From Actinomycetota bacterium (GTDB lineage: Bacteria; Actinomycetota; Thermoleophilia; Solirubrobacterales; Solirubrobacteraceae), in assembly GCA_009699915.1 (NCBI GenBank), contig WLNG01000121.1:1-5227 (forward strand): a stretch of DNA of 5,227 nt, read 5' to 3'. Below, in pieces: positions 1 through 5,227 of the stretch (the stretch's first letter is position 1; each line of letters opens with the position of its first letter). The notes below the pieces were generated by a model, which searched no databases, was not told the origin of the DNA, and was given only the letters and a program-made list of their open reading frames with translations. A program made the translations under genes and the position numbers.

Positions 1-1
1 C

Positions 2-325
2 ACCGGCCGCCGGGTGAAGACCGAGGAGGCGCTGCGGATGGGGATCGCGACGCGCGCGACCGCGGCGGGCGAGGCGACCGCCGCCGCGCTCGAGCTCGCC
101 CGCACCCTCGCCGACGGCCCGACTGAGGCAATCCAGGCGACCAAGCGCCTGGCGGTCATCGCTGGCGAAGGGACGATTCCCGAGGCGCTGCTGCGCGAGC
201 GCGAGGCCTGGAAGGTCGTGCGGCAATCCGCCACGACACAGGAGGGCCTTGAGGCATTCACCGAGAAGCGCACCCCGGACTTCCGCGCCGCCGCCAGGCG
301 GGCCGCGGGCGATCAGCCCGCGTAG
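2..325 (+). CDS. enoyl-CoA hydratase/isomerase family protein, C-terminal part (5' end outside window)
   Basis: The reading frame is open from the left edge (first whole codon at base 2) to a TAG at 323-325, giving 107 residues. It matches the C-terminal third of the crotonase superfamily, which hydrates or isomerises enoyl-CoA esters in beta-oxidation-like pathways in the cytosol. Visible hallmarks are a start like G-R-x-V-x-x-E-E-A-L-x-M-G-I-A (the segment where the family has A-x-E-A-x-x-x-G-L-V), then a helix reading LARTLADGPTEAIQATKRL, then E-R-E-A-W, and finally the family ending S-x-x-x-x-E-G-L-E-A-F-x-E-K-R-x-P-D-F. The oxyanion-hole glycines and any catalytic acids lie upstream of the window, so hydratase, isomerase or another crotonase activity cannot be separated. 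A GTG at 14 is in frame but would remove most of the family fold, so it is not the start. The 3' end overlaps the convergent ligase gene by 13 bp. Confidence 0.88.
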   Translation, partial: TGRRVKTEEALRMGIATRATAAGEATAAALELARTLADGPTEAIQATKRLAVIAGEGTIPEALLREREAWKVVRQSATTQEGLEAFTEKRTPDFRAAARRAAGDQPA

Positions 326-1782
326 CGCTCGCGCAGGCGACCGCGCTCGACCTTGCCGGTGGCGTTGACCGGCAGCACGTCGAGCTCGTGGATGCGCTTG
401 GGGACCTTGAACCCCGCGAGTCGCTCACGGCAGGCGCTCGTGATCGCGGCGGCGTCTACAGCGCCGGTCGGCGCAACGATGGCGATCACCATCTCGCCCC
501 AGTGCTCATCCGCAATCCCGAGGACGGCCGCCTGCTCGATCCCCGGAATTCCCAGCAGCACCTGCTCGACCTCGCGCGGATCGACGCTGAAGCCGCCGGT
601 CTTGATCATCTCCTTGCTGCGCCCGGCGTAGTGCAGATCGCCGTCGGCGTCGATGAATCCGAGGTCGCCGGTGTGCAGCCACCCGTCACGCAGCGCAGCG
701 GCGGTGTCCTCGGGCCGGCGGTGGTACCCGCTCATCACCGAAGGCCCGTGCAAGGCGATCTCCCCAACCTCGCCGGCCGGCAGCGGGGTGCCGTCCTCGG
801 CGACGACCCTCATGCGCGCAGCGCCCATCGCGGTGCCGACGCTGCCGGGCTTACGCGTCAGGTCACCGACGGCGGCGCAGGTCAGCTGCGCCTCGGTCAG
901 CCCGTACATGGAGACAAAGATGTCGCCGAAGCGCCCCAGCGCGCGCTCGCGCAGCCGGGCGGAGAACTCGTACGCGGTGTAGATGACCTCCAGCGCCGAG
1001 AGATCCAGATCCTCATGCCCGGGGACCTCCAGCATGCTGCTCATCATCGTGGGCGCGAGAAAGGCCCGGGTGGCGCGCTCCTCGGCGAGCAGCCTCCAGG
1101 TCCGCGCGGCGTCGAACTCGTCATCGAGCACGAGCATCGCGCCACCCAGGAGCACCGGGATGGCGAAGTGCAGCAGTCCGATCCCGTAGGCCGGAAGCGT
1201 GAAGAGCTCGACGTCGGTGGACGTGCGCGGCGAGCCGAGCGCCGAGTTCATCACGTTCCACGCATTCGCCCGGTGCGTGCGCACCACGCCCTTCGGCAGG
1301 CCGGTCGTCCCAGACGTATAGGTCACGGTCGCCGGGGCATCGTCGTCGATGAGCCACCCGTCCGGAGAAGACGCCGGATCGGCATGCGCGTCGAGCTCCT
1401 GCGCCGTGAAGACGCGCGGGGGCGAATCGGTCAACGCAACCACAGCCTCGGCGAGCGCCGCGAACTCCGGGCCGACGATCAGCACCTCAACCTTGGAATC
1501 ACTGCAGATGAAAGCGATCTCTGCGGCATTGAGCCGCGGGTTGAGCGGCACGGCGAGAGCCCCTGCTCGCGCCAGCCCCATTGAGATCTCGATCGCCGCA
1601 GGCGCGGTCGGCAGCAACCAGCCGACCGCACGGCCTCCGGCTCCCACCGCGTGCAGCGCCGATGCCGTCCGCGTGATGCGCTCTTCGAGCTCCCCGAAGG
1701 TGAGCGCCGATCCACGGTGGCGGATCGCCGTCCGGCGCGGATGACGCTCGCAGGCCGCGAGCAAGGGGTAGGACCAGTCCAT
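313..1782 (-). CDS. AMP-dependent acyl-CoA synthetase/ligase (ANL superfamily)
   Basis: This encodes 489 residues starting M-D-W-S-Y-P-L-L, a normal length for a compact acyl-CoA ligase. It should activate a carboxylic acid with ATP to an acyl-AMP and then pass it to CoA, in the cytosol. Visible motifs in order: phosphate-binding loop Y-T-S-G-T-T-G-L-P-K-G (about 155-165); M-Y-G-L-T-E-A (292-298); T-G-D with ATP-ribose Asp373; hinge/A8 segment G-R-S-K-E-M-I-K-T-G-G (387-397); and N-A-T-G-K with the catalytic Lys477 near the C-terminus. All core catalytic elements are therefore present. The loop that is usually S-A-G-E-A-L or G-G-A-P-L reads T-A-Y-E-F (269-273), with Tyr where Gly is usual. 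The start at 1782 is chosen because family homology begins there; the frame stays open to 2130, but that extension is Ser/Arg-rich non-family sequence running across the opposite gene. Substrate is unknown; a fatty, aromatic or alicyclic acid are all possible. It is divergent from the next ligase and shares its upstream region. Confidence 0.93.
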   Translation of the reverse strand: MDWSYPLLAACERHPRRTAIRHRGSALTFGELEERITRTASALHAVGAGGRAVGWLLPTAPAAIEISMGLARAGALAVPLNPRLNAAEIAFICSDSKVEVLIVGPEFAALAEAVVALTDSPPRVFTAQELDAHADPASSPDGWLIDDDAPATVTYTSGTTGLPKGVVRTHRANAWNVMNSALGSPRTSTDVELFTLPAYGIGLLHFAIPVLLGGAMLVLDDEFDAARTWRLLAEERATRAFLAPTMMSSMLEVPGHEDLDLSALEVIYTAYEFSARLRERALGRFGDIFVSMYGLTEAQLTCAAVGDLTRKPGSVGTAMGAARMRVVAEDGTPLPAGEVGEIALHGPSVMSGYHRRPEDTAAALRDGWLHTGDLGFIDADGDLHYAGRSKEMIKTGGFSVDPREVEQVLLGIPGIEQAAVLGIADEHWGEMVIAIVAPTGAVDAAAITSACRERLAGFKVPKRIHELDVLPVNATGKVERGRLRERYAG

Positions 1783-1873
1783 CGGGCGATCATCTTCGCC
1801 CGCGCCGGACGGCGAGCGACTGGCGCTATCGCCAGTTGGCCCGCAGCCCATGCGGCGGGACCGTTGTAGGCCG
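1783..1873. promoter_or_regulatory. divergent intergenic region between two acyl-CoA ligase genes
   Basis: These 91 bp must hold the start signals of both divergent ligase genes, if both starts are right. The region contains an 18-bp dyad (listed separately) near its middle and a weaker 5-bp inverted repeat, CCGCA-5 nt-TGCGG (1841-1855), next to it. I see no convincing -35/-10 pair on either strand. Ribosome-binding sites are weak: GTAGG (1866-1870) lies only 3 nt before the ATG at 1874, and on the minus strand only a GAAG-like run occurs, 11 nt before the ATG at 1782. The two promoters must lie close together or overlap, which favours shared control. Confidence 0.6.
1819..1836. promoter_or_regulatory. 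18-bp dyad, putative operator copy 1
   Basis: The site reads ACTGGCG-CTAT-CGCCAGT: two perfect 7-bp arms around a 4-bp centre. It is about 37 bp from both flanking start codons, which suits a regulator acting on both divergent promoters. A second site with the same half-sites and the same spacing lies at 3514-3531. Length and symmetry suit a dimeric helix-turn-helix repressor such as those of the TetR type often found near acyl-CoA genes, but no regulator gene is in the window and the family is a guess. A transcript hairpin is the alternative. Confidence 0.5.
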
Positions 1874-3499
1874 ATGGCCGAGCTGACGCTGCCCGCCGAG
1901 ATCTTGGAGCGCACGGTCCCCGATGTGCTCGACGCGCAGGCCGACCGCGTGCCGGACCGCGTCGCCCTGATCGCCGACAGCCTGCTGCACGGCACCGAGC
2001 AGCGGATCACGTTCGCGCAGCTGCGCAGCGACGCCGCCCGCTTCTCGTCGGCACTCGCCGCTGCCGGCGTCGGTGAGGGCGACCGGATCGGCATCCTGCT
2101 CGACAACGGCTCCGGCATCGAAGCGCACATCGCCTACCACGCCGGTCACCGCCTCGGCGCGGTCAACGCTGCGCTCAACACCCGCTACGTCGAGCGCGAA
2201 CTCAGCTACGTCCTGGAGTTCATGGACCCGCGCGCAATCATCTTCGCGCCGGAGTTCGGCCCGGTTCTGCAGCGGCTCGCCGCGACGATTCCGAACGCGA
2301 CGCTCTTCGAGGTCAGCGACACTCCCGAACTCGGGATCAGCTTCCGCGAGGCGCTCGAGGGCGGCGATCCGAACCACCCGCGCACCCCGGTCGCGGAGGA
2401 TGCGGACGCGGTCTGGGTCTTCACCTCTGGGACCACAGGCAACCCGAAAGCCGTCGCCGACACGCATTCCGCGGCGGTCGCCTGCGGCCACGGGGGGATC
2501 CACCTTTACGGCCTCTCGGACGACGCCGTCTACCAGTCATTCGCGCCGTTCTTCACCAGCACCGGCTGCAACACCAACCTGCTTTCGTGCCTGGTCGCCG
2601 GCTGCACGCTGGCGATCGAGCCGGACTTCGACGTCCATGAGACGCTCGAGCGGATGCGCCGCTGGGGCACCACGTCGCACTTCCTCGTGAACACGGTGCT
2701 CCAGCTGATCTTCCAGCGTCTGACGCCGGAGGAGATCGCGGCGCAGCGATTCCCGCGGCTGCGGCGCGTCTGTTACGGCGCGCAGGCCGCCTCGCCGGAG
2801 TTCTGCCGGCGCGTCTGGGAGGAGATCGGGCAGGGCTGGGGCGTCGAACTCGTCAACGTCTACGGCTTCACCGAGAGCGGCAACTGCGGGATGTTCCTGC
2901 GCCCGGAGGACCATCCGATCGCGCTCGAGCGGATGGGCGCCCACGGCATCTCCGTCGGGCGCAACTCGTTCAGCTCATGGACCGACTACGCGGTCCTCGA
3001 CCCGGACGGAAACCCGGTCGCCCTCGGCGAGATCGGCGAGATCTGCCTGCGCGGACCGAGCATCATGCGCGGCTATGTCCGCGAGCCGGAATCCACAGGC
3101 GACGTGCTCAAGCACGGCTGGTGTTACAGCGGCGATCTGGCGACGATCGACGAGGACGGCTTCGTCACGTACATCGATCGCGGCAAGGCGATCATCCGCC
3201 GCGGCGGACTGAACATCTCGTCGGCGGAGATCGAGGGCGTCGTGATGCAGCATCCCGGGATCGCCGAGGCGGCGGCCGTGCCGATGCCCAACCCGGTGCT
3301 CGGCGAGGACGTGCGCGTCGTCGCCGTCGCTGCCAGCGATCCGCCGCCGACCGCCGAGGAGATCATCGCCTGGTGCAGCGAGCGCCTTGCCGACTACAAG
3401 GTGCCGCGGCAGGTGGACTTCATCGATGCGCTCCCGCGCAATGCGATGAATCGCGTGATCAAGAGCGTCCTCACCGGCGAGGGCAGCGCGCTCAGCTGA
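1874..3499 (+). CDS. AMP-dependent acyl-CoA synthetase/ligase-like protein with Arg at the C-terminal catalytic Lys position
   Basis: This encodes 541 residues from an ATG giving M-A-E-L-T-L-P. An in-frame ATG at 1850 would add eight residues rich in Arg and is less likely. It belongs to the ANL superfamily of adenylate-forming ligases, expected to make acyl-CoA from an acid, ATP and CoA in the cytosol. Visible motifs: phosphate loop F-T-S-G-T-T-G-N-P-K-A (183-193, ending in Ala rather than the common Gly); V-Y-G-F-T-E-S-G (329-336); Y-S-G-D-L with ribose-binding Asp421; and D-R-G-K-A-I-I-R-R-G-G-L-N-I-S (435-449) of the hinge/CoA tunnel region. At the end, the usual N-A-x-G-K is N-A-M-N-R-V-I-K (523-530): Gly and the catalytic Lys are replaced by Asn526 and Arg527, with a Lys three residues later (Lys530). 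Some CaiC/FadD-like ligases, from memory, vary here too, so activity is likely but not certain. It is not a close copy of the divergent ligase, so the two probably differ in substrate. The CrtC/AttH-like gene follows 45 bp downstream. Confidence 0.93.
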   Translation: MAELTLPAEILERTVPDVLDAQADRVPDRVALIADSLLHGTEQRITFAQLRSDAARFSSALAAAGVGEGDRIGILLDNGSGIEAHIAYHAGHRLGAVNAALNTRYVERELSYVLEFMDPRAIIFAPEFGPVLQRLAATIPNATLFEVSDTPELGISFREALEGGDPNHPRTPVAEDADAVWVFTSGTTGNPKAVADTHSAAVACGHGGIHLYGLSDDAVYQSFAPFFTSTGCNTNLLSCLVAGCTLAIEPDFDVHETLERMRRWGTTSHFLVNTVLQLIFQRLTPEEIAAQRFPRLRRVCYGAQAASPEFCRRVWEEIGQGWGVELVNVYGFTESGNCGMFLRPEDHPIALERMGAHGISVGRNSFSSWTDYAVLDPDGNPVALGEIGEICLRGPSIMRGYVREPESTGDVLKHGWCYSGDLATIDEDGFVTYIDRGKAIIRRGGLNISSAEIEGVVMQHPGIAEAAAVPMPNPVLGEDVRVVAVAASDPPPTAEEIIAWCSERLADYKVPRQVDFIDALPRNAMNRVIKSVLTGEGSALS

Positions 3500-3513
3500 C
3501 CGACATCGGCCGT

Positions 3514-3531
3514 ACTGGCACAACTGCCAGC
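3514..3531. promoter_or_regulatory. 18-bp dyad, putative operator copy 2
   Basis: The site reads ACTGGCA-CAAC-TGCCAGC. The inner 6-bp arms CTGGCA/TGCCAG are perfectly symmetric. Aligned without gaps to the dyad at 1819-1836 it matches at 13 of 18 positions, including all of ACTGGC on the left and GCCAG on the right. It starts 15 nt after the stop of the preceding ligase and ends 13 bp before the first possible ATG of the next gene, so it could control an internal promoter for that gene. It could also form a 6-bp hairpin with a 4-nt loop in the transcript, but no T-run follows, so a terminator is less likely. Confidence 0.45.
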
Positions 3532-3544
3532 ACCCGACGCTGCC

Positions 3545-4609
3545 ATGGCATGGTTTCGTCCCCCTATGGCCACCATCCCCCCGCACGAGCCCGCGTTTAT
3601 CCCTGAAGGCTTCCTGCTGAAGCCGCAGGACGAGTTCAACCACCCGATCGACGACGCCTCGAACTTCAACGAGAGCGTCTACTGCAGCGGCTGGGACCCG
3701 AATCTCAAGGGCGGCGTCTGGATGCGGATGGGACGGCGACCGAACGAGGGCTACGCCGAGCTGTCGGTCCTCGCCTACCTGCCTGACGGCCGCCTCGCCT
3801 GCCAGTTCCAGCGGCCGGAGATCAGCGGCAACAACGAGTTCGTGGCCGGCGGACTGCGGTACGAGTGCCTCGAGGAGTTCCAGCGGATCCGCATGGAATA
3901 CGAGGGCGAGCTGCTGATCGTCGAAGACCCGGAGATGCTGCGCGATCCGAAGGCGCTGTTCGACAGCGCGCCGCGTGTGCAGGGCGCGATGCGCCTCGAG
4001 GCGCAGGGGGTCTCACCGGCGCACGGCGGCGAGCCGGTCTCGCGTGACTACGAGGACCGCATGTACTACGGCTTCGATTTCTCACGCGGGCACTTCAACC
4101 AGCACGTCGCCTCGAAGGGCGAGATGGTCCTCGGCGACGAGCGCTGGGAGATCGACGGCTTCGGCTGGCGCGACCATTCCTGGGGCCCGCGCTTCTGGCA
4201 GGAGATCTGGTTCTACCGGCTCCTGATGGTCAACTTCGGTCCGGACCGCGGGTTCATGCTGCTGAAGAACGCGCTCGAGAACGGCACGACGAAGCGTCTC
4301 GGCGTACTGCTGATCGACGGCGTCTACGAGGAGGTCCTGGACCTTGACATCACGACGCAGTGGTCAGAGCAGCAGGACCCGGTGAAGATCACCGCCTGCG
4401 TGCGCACGGCCACCCGTCAGGAGATCTTCCACGGGACGGTCCTGCAGATGGTCCCGCTGCGCAATCGGCGCAAGGTCGGCGACGAGATCCTCATCTCCCG
4501 CGTCGCGGAGGGCTTCTCCGAGTGGACCTGGGGCGACCGCGTCGGCTACGGCATGGTCGAGTACATCGAGCGCGTGCAGGACGGCGTTCCGGTGGGCTAC
4601 CCGGTCTGA
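3545..4609 (+). CDS. DUF7064/DUF7065-like protein, CrtC/AttH-like family, function unknown
   Basis: This encodes 354 residues from the ATG at 3545, or 347 from the ATG at 3566 (M-A-T-I-P-P). Neither start has a clear ribosome-binding site, so the start is open. I recognise the pattern of a family found mainly in actinobacteria and proteobacteria, catalogued as DUF7064/DUF7065 and related to hydroxyneurosporene-synthase (CrtC)/AttH-like double-barrel proteins; this is from memory of motifs, not a search. Supporting features, numbered from 3545: N-terminal D-E-F-N-H-P with N-F-N-E-S-V-Y (about 29-46); R-G-H-F-N-Q-H in the middle, before the family signature D-G-F-G-W-R-D-H-S-W-G-P-R (204-216); and a C-terminal G-Y-G-M-V-E-Y-I-E-R. 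There is no signal peptide and no membrane segment, so it is probably cytosolic. The conserved His, Asp and Trp could line a pocket for a hydrophobic substrate, but no reaction is established. Its place directly after an acyl-CoA ligase, with a shared dyad upstream, suggests a role in the same lipid, terpenoid or steroid-like acid pathway. Confidence 0.82.
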   Translation: MAWFRPPMATIPPHEPAFIPEGFLLKPQDEFNHPIDDASNFNESVYCSGWDPNLKGGVWMRMGRRPNEGYAELSVLAYLPDGRLACQFQRPEISGNNEFVAGGLRYECLEEFQRIRMEYEGELLIVEDPEMLRDPKALFDSAPRVQGAMRLEAQGVSPAHGGEPVSRDYEDRMYYGFDFSRGHFNQHVASKGEMVLGDERWEIDGFGWRDHSWGPRFWQEIWFYRLLMVNFGPDRGFMLLKNALENGTTKRLGVLLIDGVYEEVLDLDITTQWSEQQDPVKITACVRTATRQEIFHGTVLQMVPLRNRRKVGDEILISRVAEGFSEWTWGDRVGYGMVEYIERVQDGVPVGYPV

Positions 4610-4615
4610 CGCAGG

Positions 4616-4636
4616 CGGGCGCCCGCTCAGCGCCCG
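4616..4636. terminator. possible bidirectional hairpin between convergent genes
   Basis: The arms CGGGCGC (4616-4622) and GCGCCCG (4630-4636) can form a 7-bp, all-G/C stem with a 7-nt loop. It lies 6 nt after the stop of the plus-strand gene and spans the stop codon of the minus-strand gene (4627-4629). There is no T-run on either side, so it would be an atypical intrinsic terminator at best. In such GC-rich DNA chance hairpins are common. The left arm also overlaps a perfect 12-bp palindrome at 4615-4626, an alternative fold. Confidence 0.3.
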
Positions 4637-5226
4637 GTCCGCAGGCCCGCCTCGCCGTCGAGGTGGGAGATTTCATTGAAGGCGATGAGCGTCGCGCCGC
4701 TCTTGCCGTGGACGATCCGCGTCACCGCCGTGTTGACCGCCACGCGGTTCAGCGGCACCATCACCGCCGGCGGGGCGCCGAGCAGGTCGAGCGTCAACGC
4801 CGCGATCACGCCTCCCGAGGTGCACGCGATCGCGGTCTCCCCCGGGCCCAGCGGCTCCGCGAGCCGGTCCAGCGCAGCGCGGCAACGCGCGCGGAAGCTC
4901 GGGAAAGACTCCGCCGTCGGGCTGGTCTCCCCCGCCTCGACCCAGCCGATCAGTCCCCCGTCCATGATCTTCTGGAACTCGCGATTCGTCAGCGCCGGGC
5001 CGTCGCCTGAGGACTCGACCCGCGCGAGCGCCTCCGAATGGTGCTCGAGCACGTCGTCGGAGTCGTACTCGTTCCAGCCCTCGTCGATCTCAACCGTGAG
5101 ACCACCGGCGGTGAACGCCATGGCGGTGTCGCGCTGGCGCCCCAGCCCGCCGCTCACGACTCTCACGGCAGCGATACCGCGGCGCTCGAAGTCGGCTGCC
5201 AGGACCGCCGCCTGCCGGTGTCCGAT
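4627..5226 (-). CDS. histidine phosphatase (phosphoglycerate mutase-like) family protein, 5' end outside window
   Basis: The frame is open from the right edge to a TGA at 4627-4629, giving 199 visible residues. The family is usually about 200-230 residues, so only a short N-terminus with the first catalytic R-H-G motif is missing. The visible part begins G-H-R-Q-A-A-V-L-A-A-D-F, which is the helix that follows R-H-G in this superfamily, then V-V-S-G-G-L-G-R-Q-R-D-T-A, matching the family S-x-x-x-R-x-x-x-T-A segment, then E-G-W-N-E-Y-D with a likely acid/base Glu. The late motif, normally T/S-H-G-G or similar, is C-T-S-G-G-V-I-A-A-L, so the second catalytic His appears to be Ser (codon 4816-4818). 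The T-S-G-G form occurs in a known branch of the superfamily, as far as I recall. Members remove phosphate from small molecules or proteins through a phosphohistidine; the substrate here is unknown. A GTG at 5166 is an internal codon, since homology continues upstream of it. It is convergent with the CrtC/AttH-like gene, with 17 bp between stop codons. Confidence 0.85.
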   Translation of the reverse strand: MGHRQAAVLAADFERRGIAAVRVVSGGLGRQRDTAMAFTAGGLTVEIDEGWNEYDSDDVLEHHSEALARVESSGDGPALTNREFQKIMDGGLIGWVEAGETSPTAESFPSFRARCRAALDRLAEPLGPGETAIACTSGGVIAALTLDLLGAPPAVMVPLNRVAVNTAVTRIVHGKSGATLIAFNEISHLDGEAGLRTGR

Positions 5227-5227
5227 C

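Noticed and set aside
388..1584. A long plus-strand open frame (398 codons) running antisense through the first ligase.
   Set aside because: It is Arg/Gly/Pro-rich with no recognisable family, and lies wholly opposite a gene with clear ANL motifs. Long antisense frames are expected in high-GC coding DNA.
1841..1855. A small inverted repeat, CCGCA-5 nt-TGCGG, upstream of the second ligase.
   Set aside because: Five-base arms made mostly of G and C are expected by chance in this DNA, and it has no second copy, unlike the ACTGGC dyad.
1783..2130. A 116-residue N-terminal extension of the first ligase in the same open frame.
   Set aside because: The added sequence is Ser/Arg-rich, matches no domain, and lies over the intergenic region and the start of the divergent ligase. 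Family homology begins just after the Met at 1782.
1826..2503. A minus-strand frame of 225 codons opposite the start of the second ligase.
   Set aside because: It is a compositional shadow (Arg/Val/Asp-rich, no motifs) of a well-supported gene.
2975..3643. A minus-strand frame of 222 codons opposite the end of the second ligase and the start of the next gene.
   Set aside because: It is rich in Arg, Asp and His with no recognisable family, and covers two supported genes on the other strand.
4615..4626. A perfect 12-bp palindrome, GCGGGCGCCCGC, between the convergent genes.
   Set aside because: It lies downstream of both genes, where an operator would have no promoter to act on, and an all-G/C palindrome is likely by chance here. 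It is mentioned only as an alternative fold of the possible terminator.
4360..5010. A plus-strand frame of 216 codons spanning the end of the CrtC/AttH-like gene and the phosphatase gene.
   Set aside because: It is Arg-rich, and runs out of frame through one supported gene and antisense through another.

Overview
The window is a gene-dense, very high-GC stretch with almost no intergenic space. Base composition, the strong G/C third-codon preference and the mix of CoA-ester genes suggest a high-GC bacterium. An actinobacterium, perhaps of the Thermoleophilia/Solirubrobacterales or mycobacterial type, is my best guess, but this is inference and no taxonomic marker is present.

Layout, left to right: (1) the C-terminal end of an enoyl-CoA hydratase/isomerase (+), cut by the left edge; (2) a complete 489-residue acyl-CoA ligase (-), whose 3' end overlaps the hydratase 3' end by 13 bp; (3) a 91-bp divergent intergenic region with an 18-bp dyad at its centre; (4) a second, clearly different 541-residue acyl-CoA ligase (+); (5) a 45-bp gap carrying a second copy of the same dyad; (6) a 347-354-residue protein (+) resembling the DUF7064/DUF7065-type, CrtC/AttH-like families of unknown function; (7) a short convergent gap with a GC-rich hairpin; (8) a histidine-phosphatase-superfamily gene (-), cut at its 5' end by the right edge.

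The first four genes look like part of a module for activating and processing a carboxylic acid. Two adenylate-forming enzymes would make acyl-CoA thioesters, the hydratase would act on an enoyl-CoA, and the CrtC/AttH-like protein would act on an unknown, probably hydrophobic, substrate. The substrate cannot be read from the sequence. The histidine phosphatase is convergent and probably a separate unit.

The most interesting observations are: a repeated dyad, ACTGGC-N6-GCCAG, found only between the two ligases and just before the CrtC/AttH-like gene, suggesting one regulator for three genes; loss of the catalytic C-terminal lysine in the second ligase (Arg in its place); a Gly-to-Tyr change in the adenine-site loop of the first ligase; and a phosphatase whose second catalytic His appears to be Ser. 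No RNA gene, mobile element or CRISPR array was seen.
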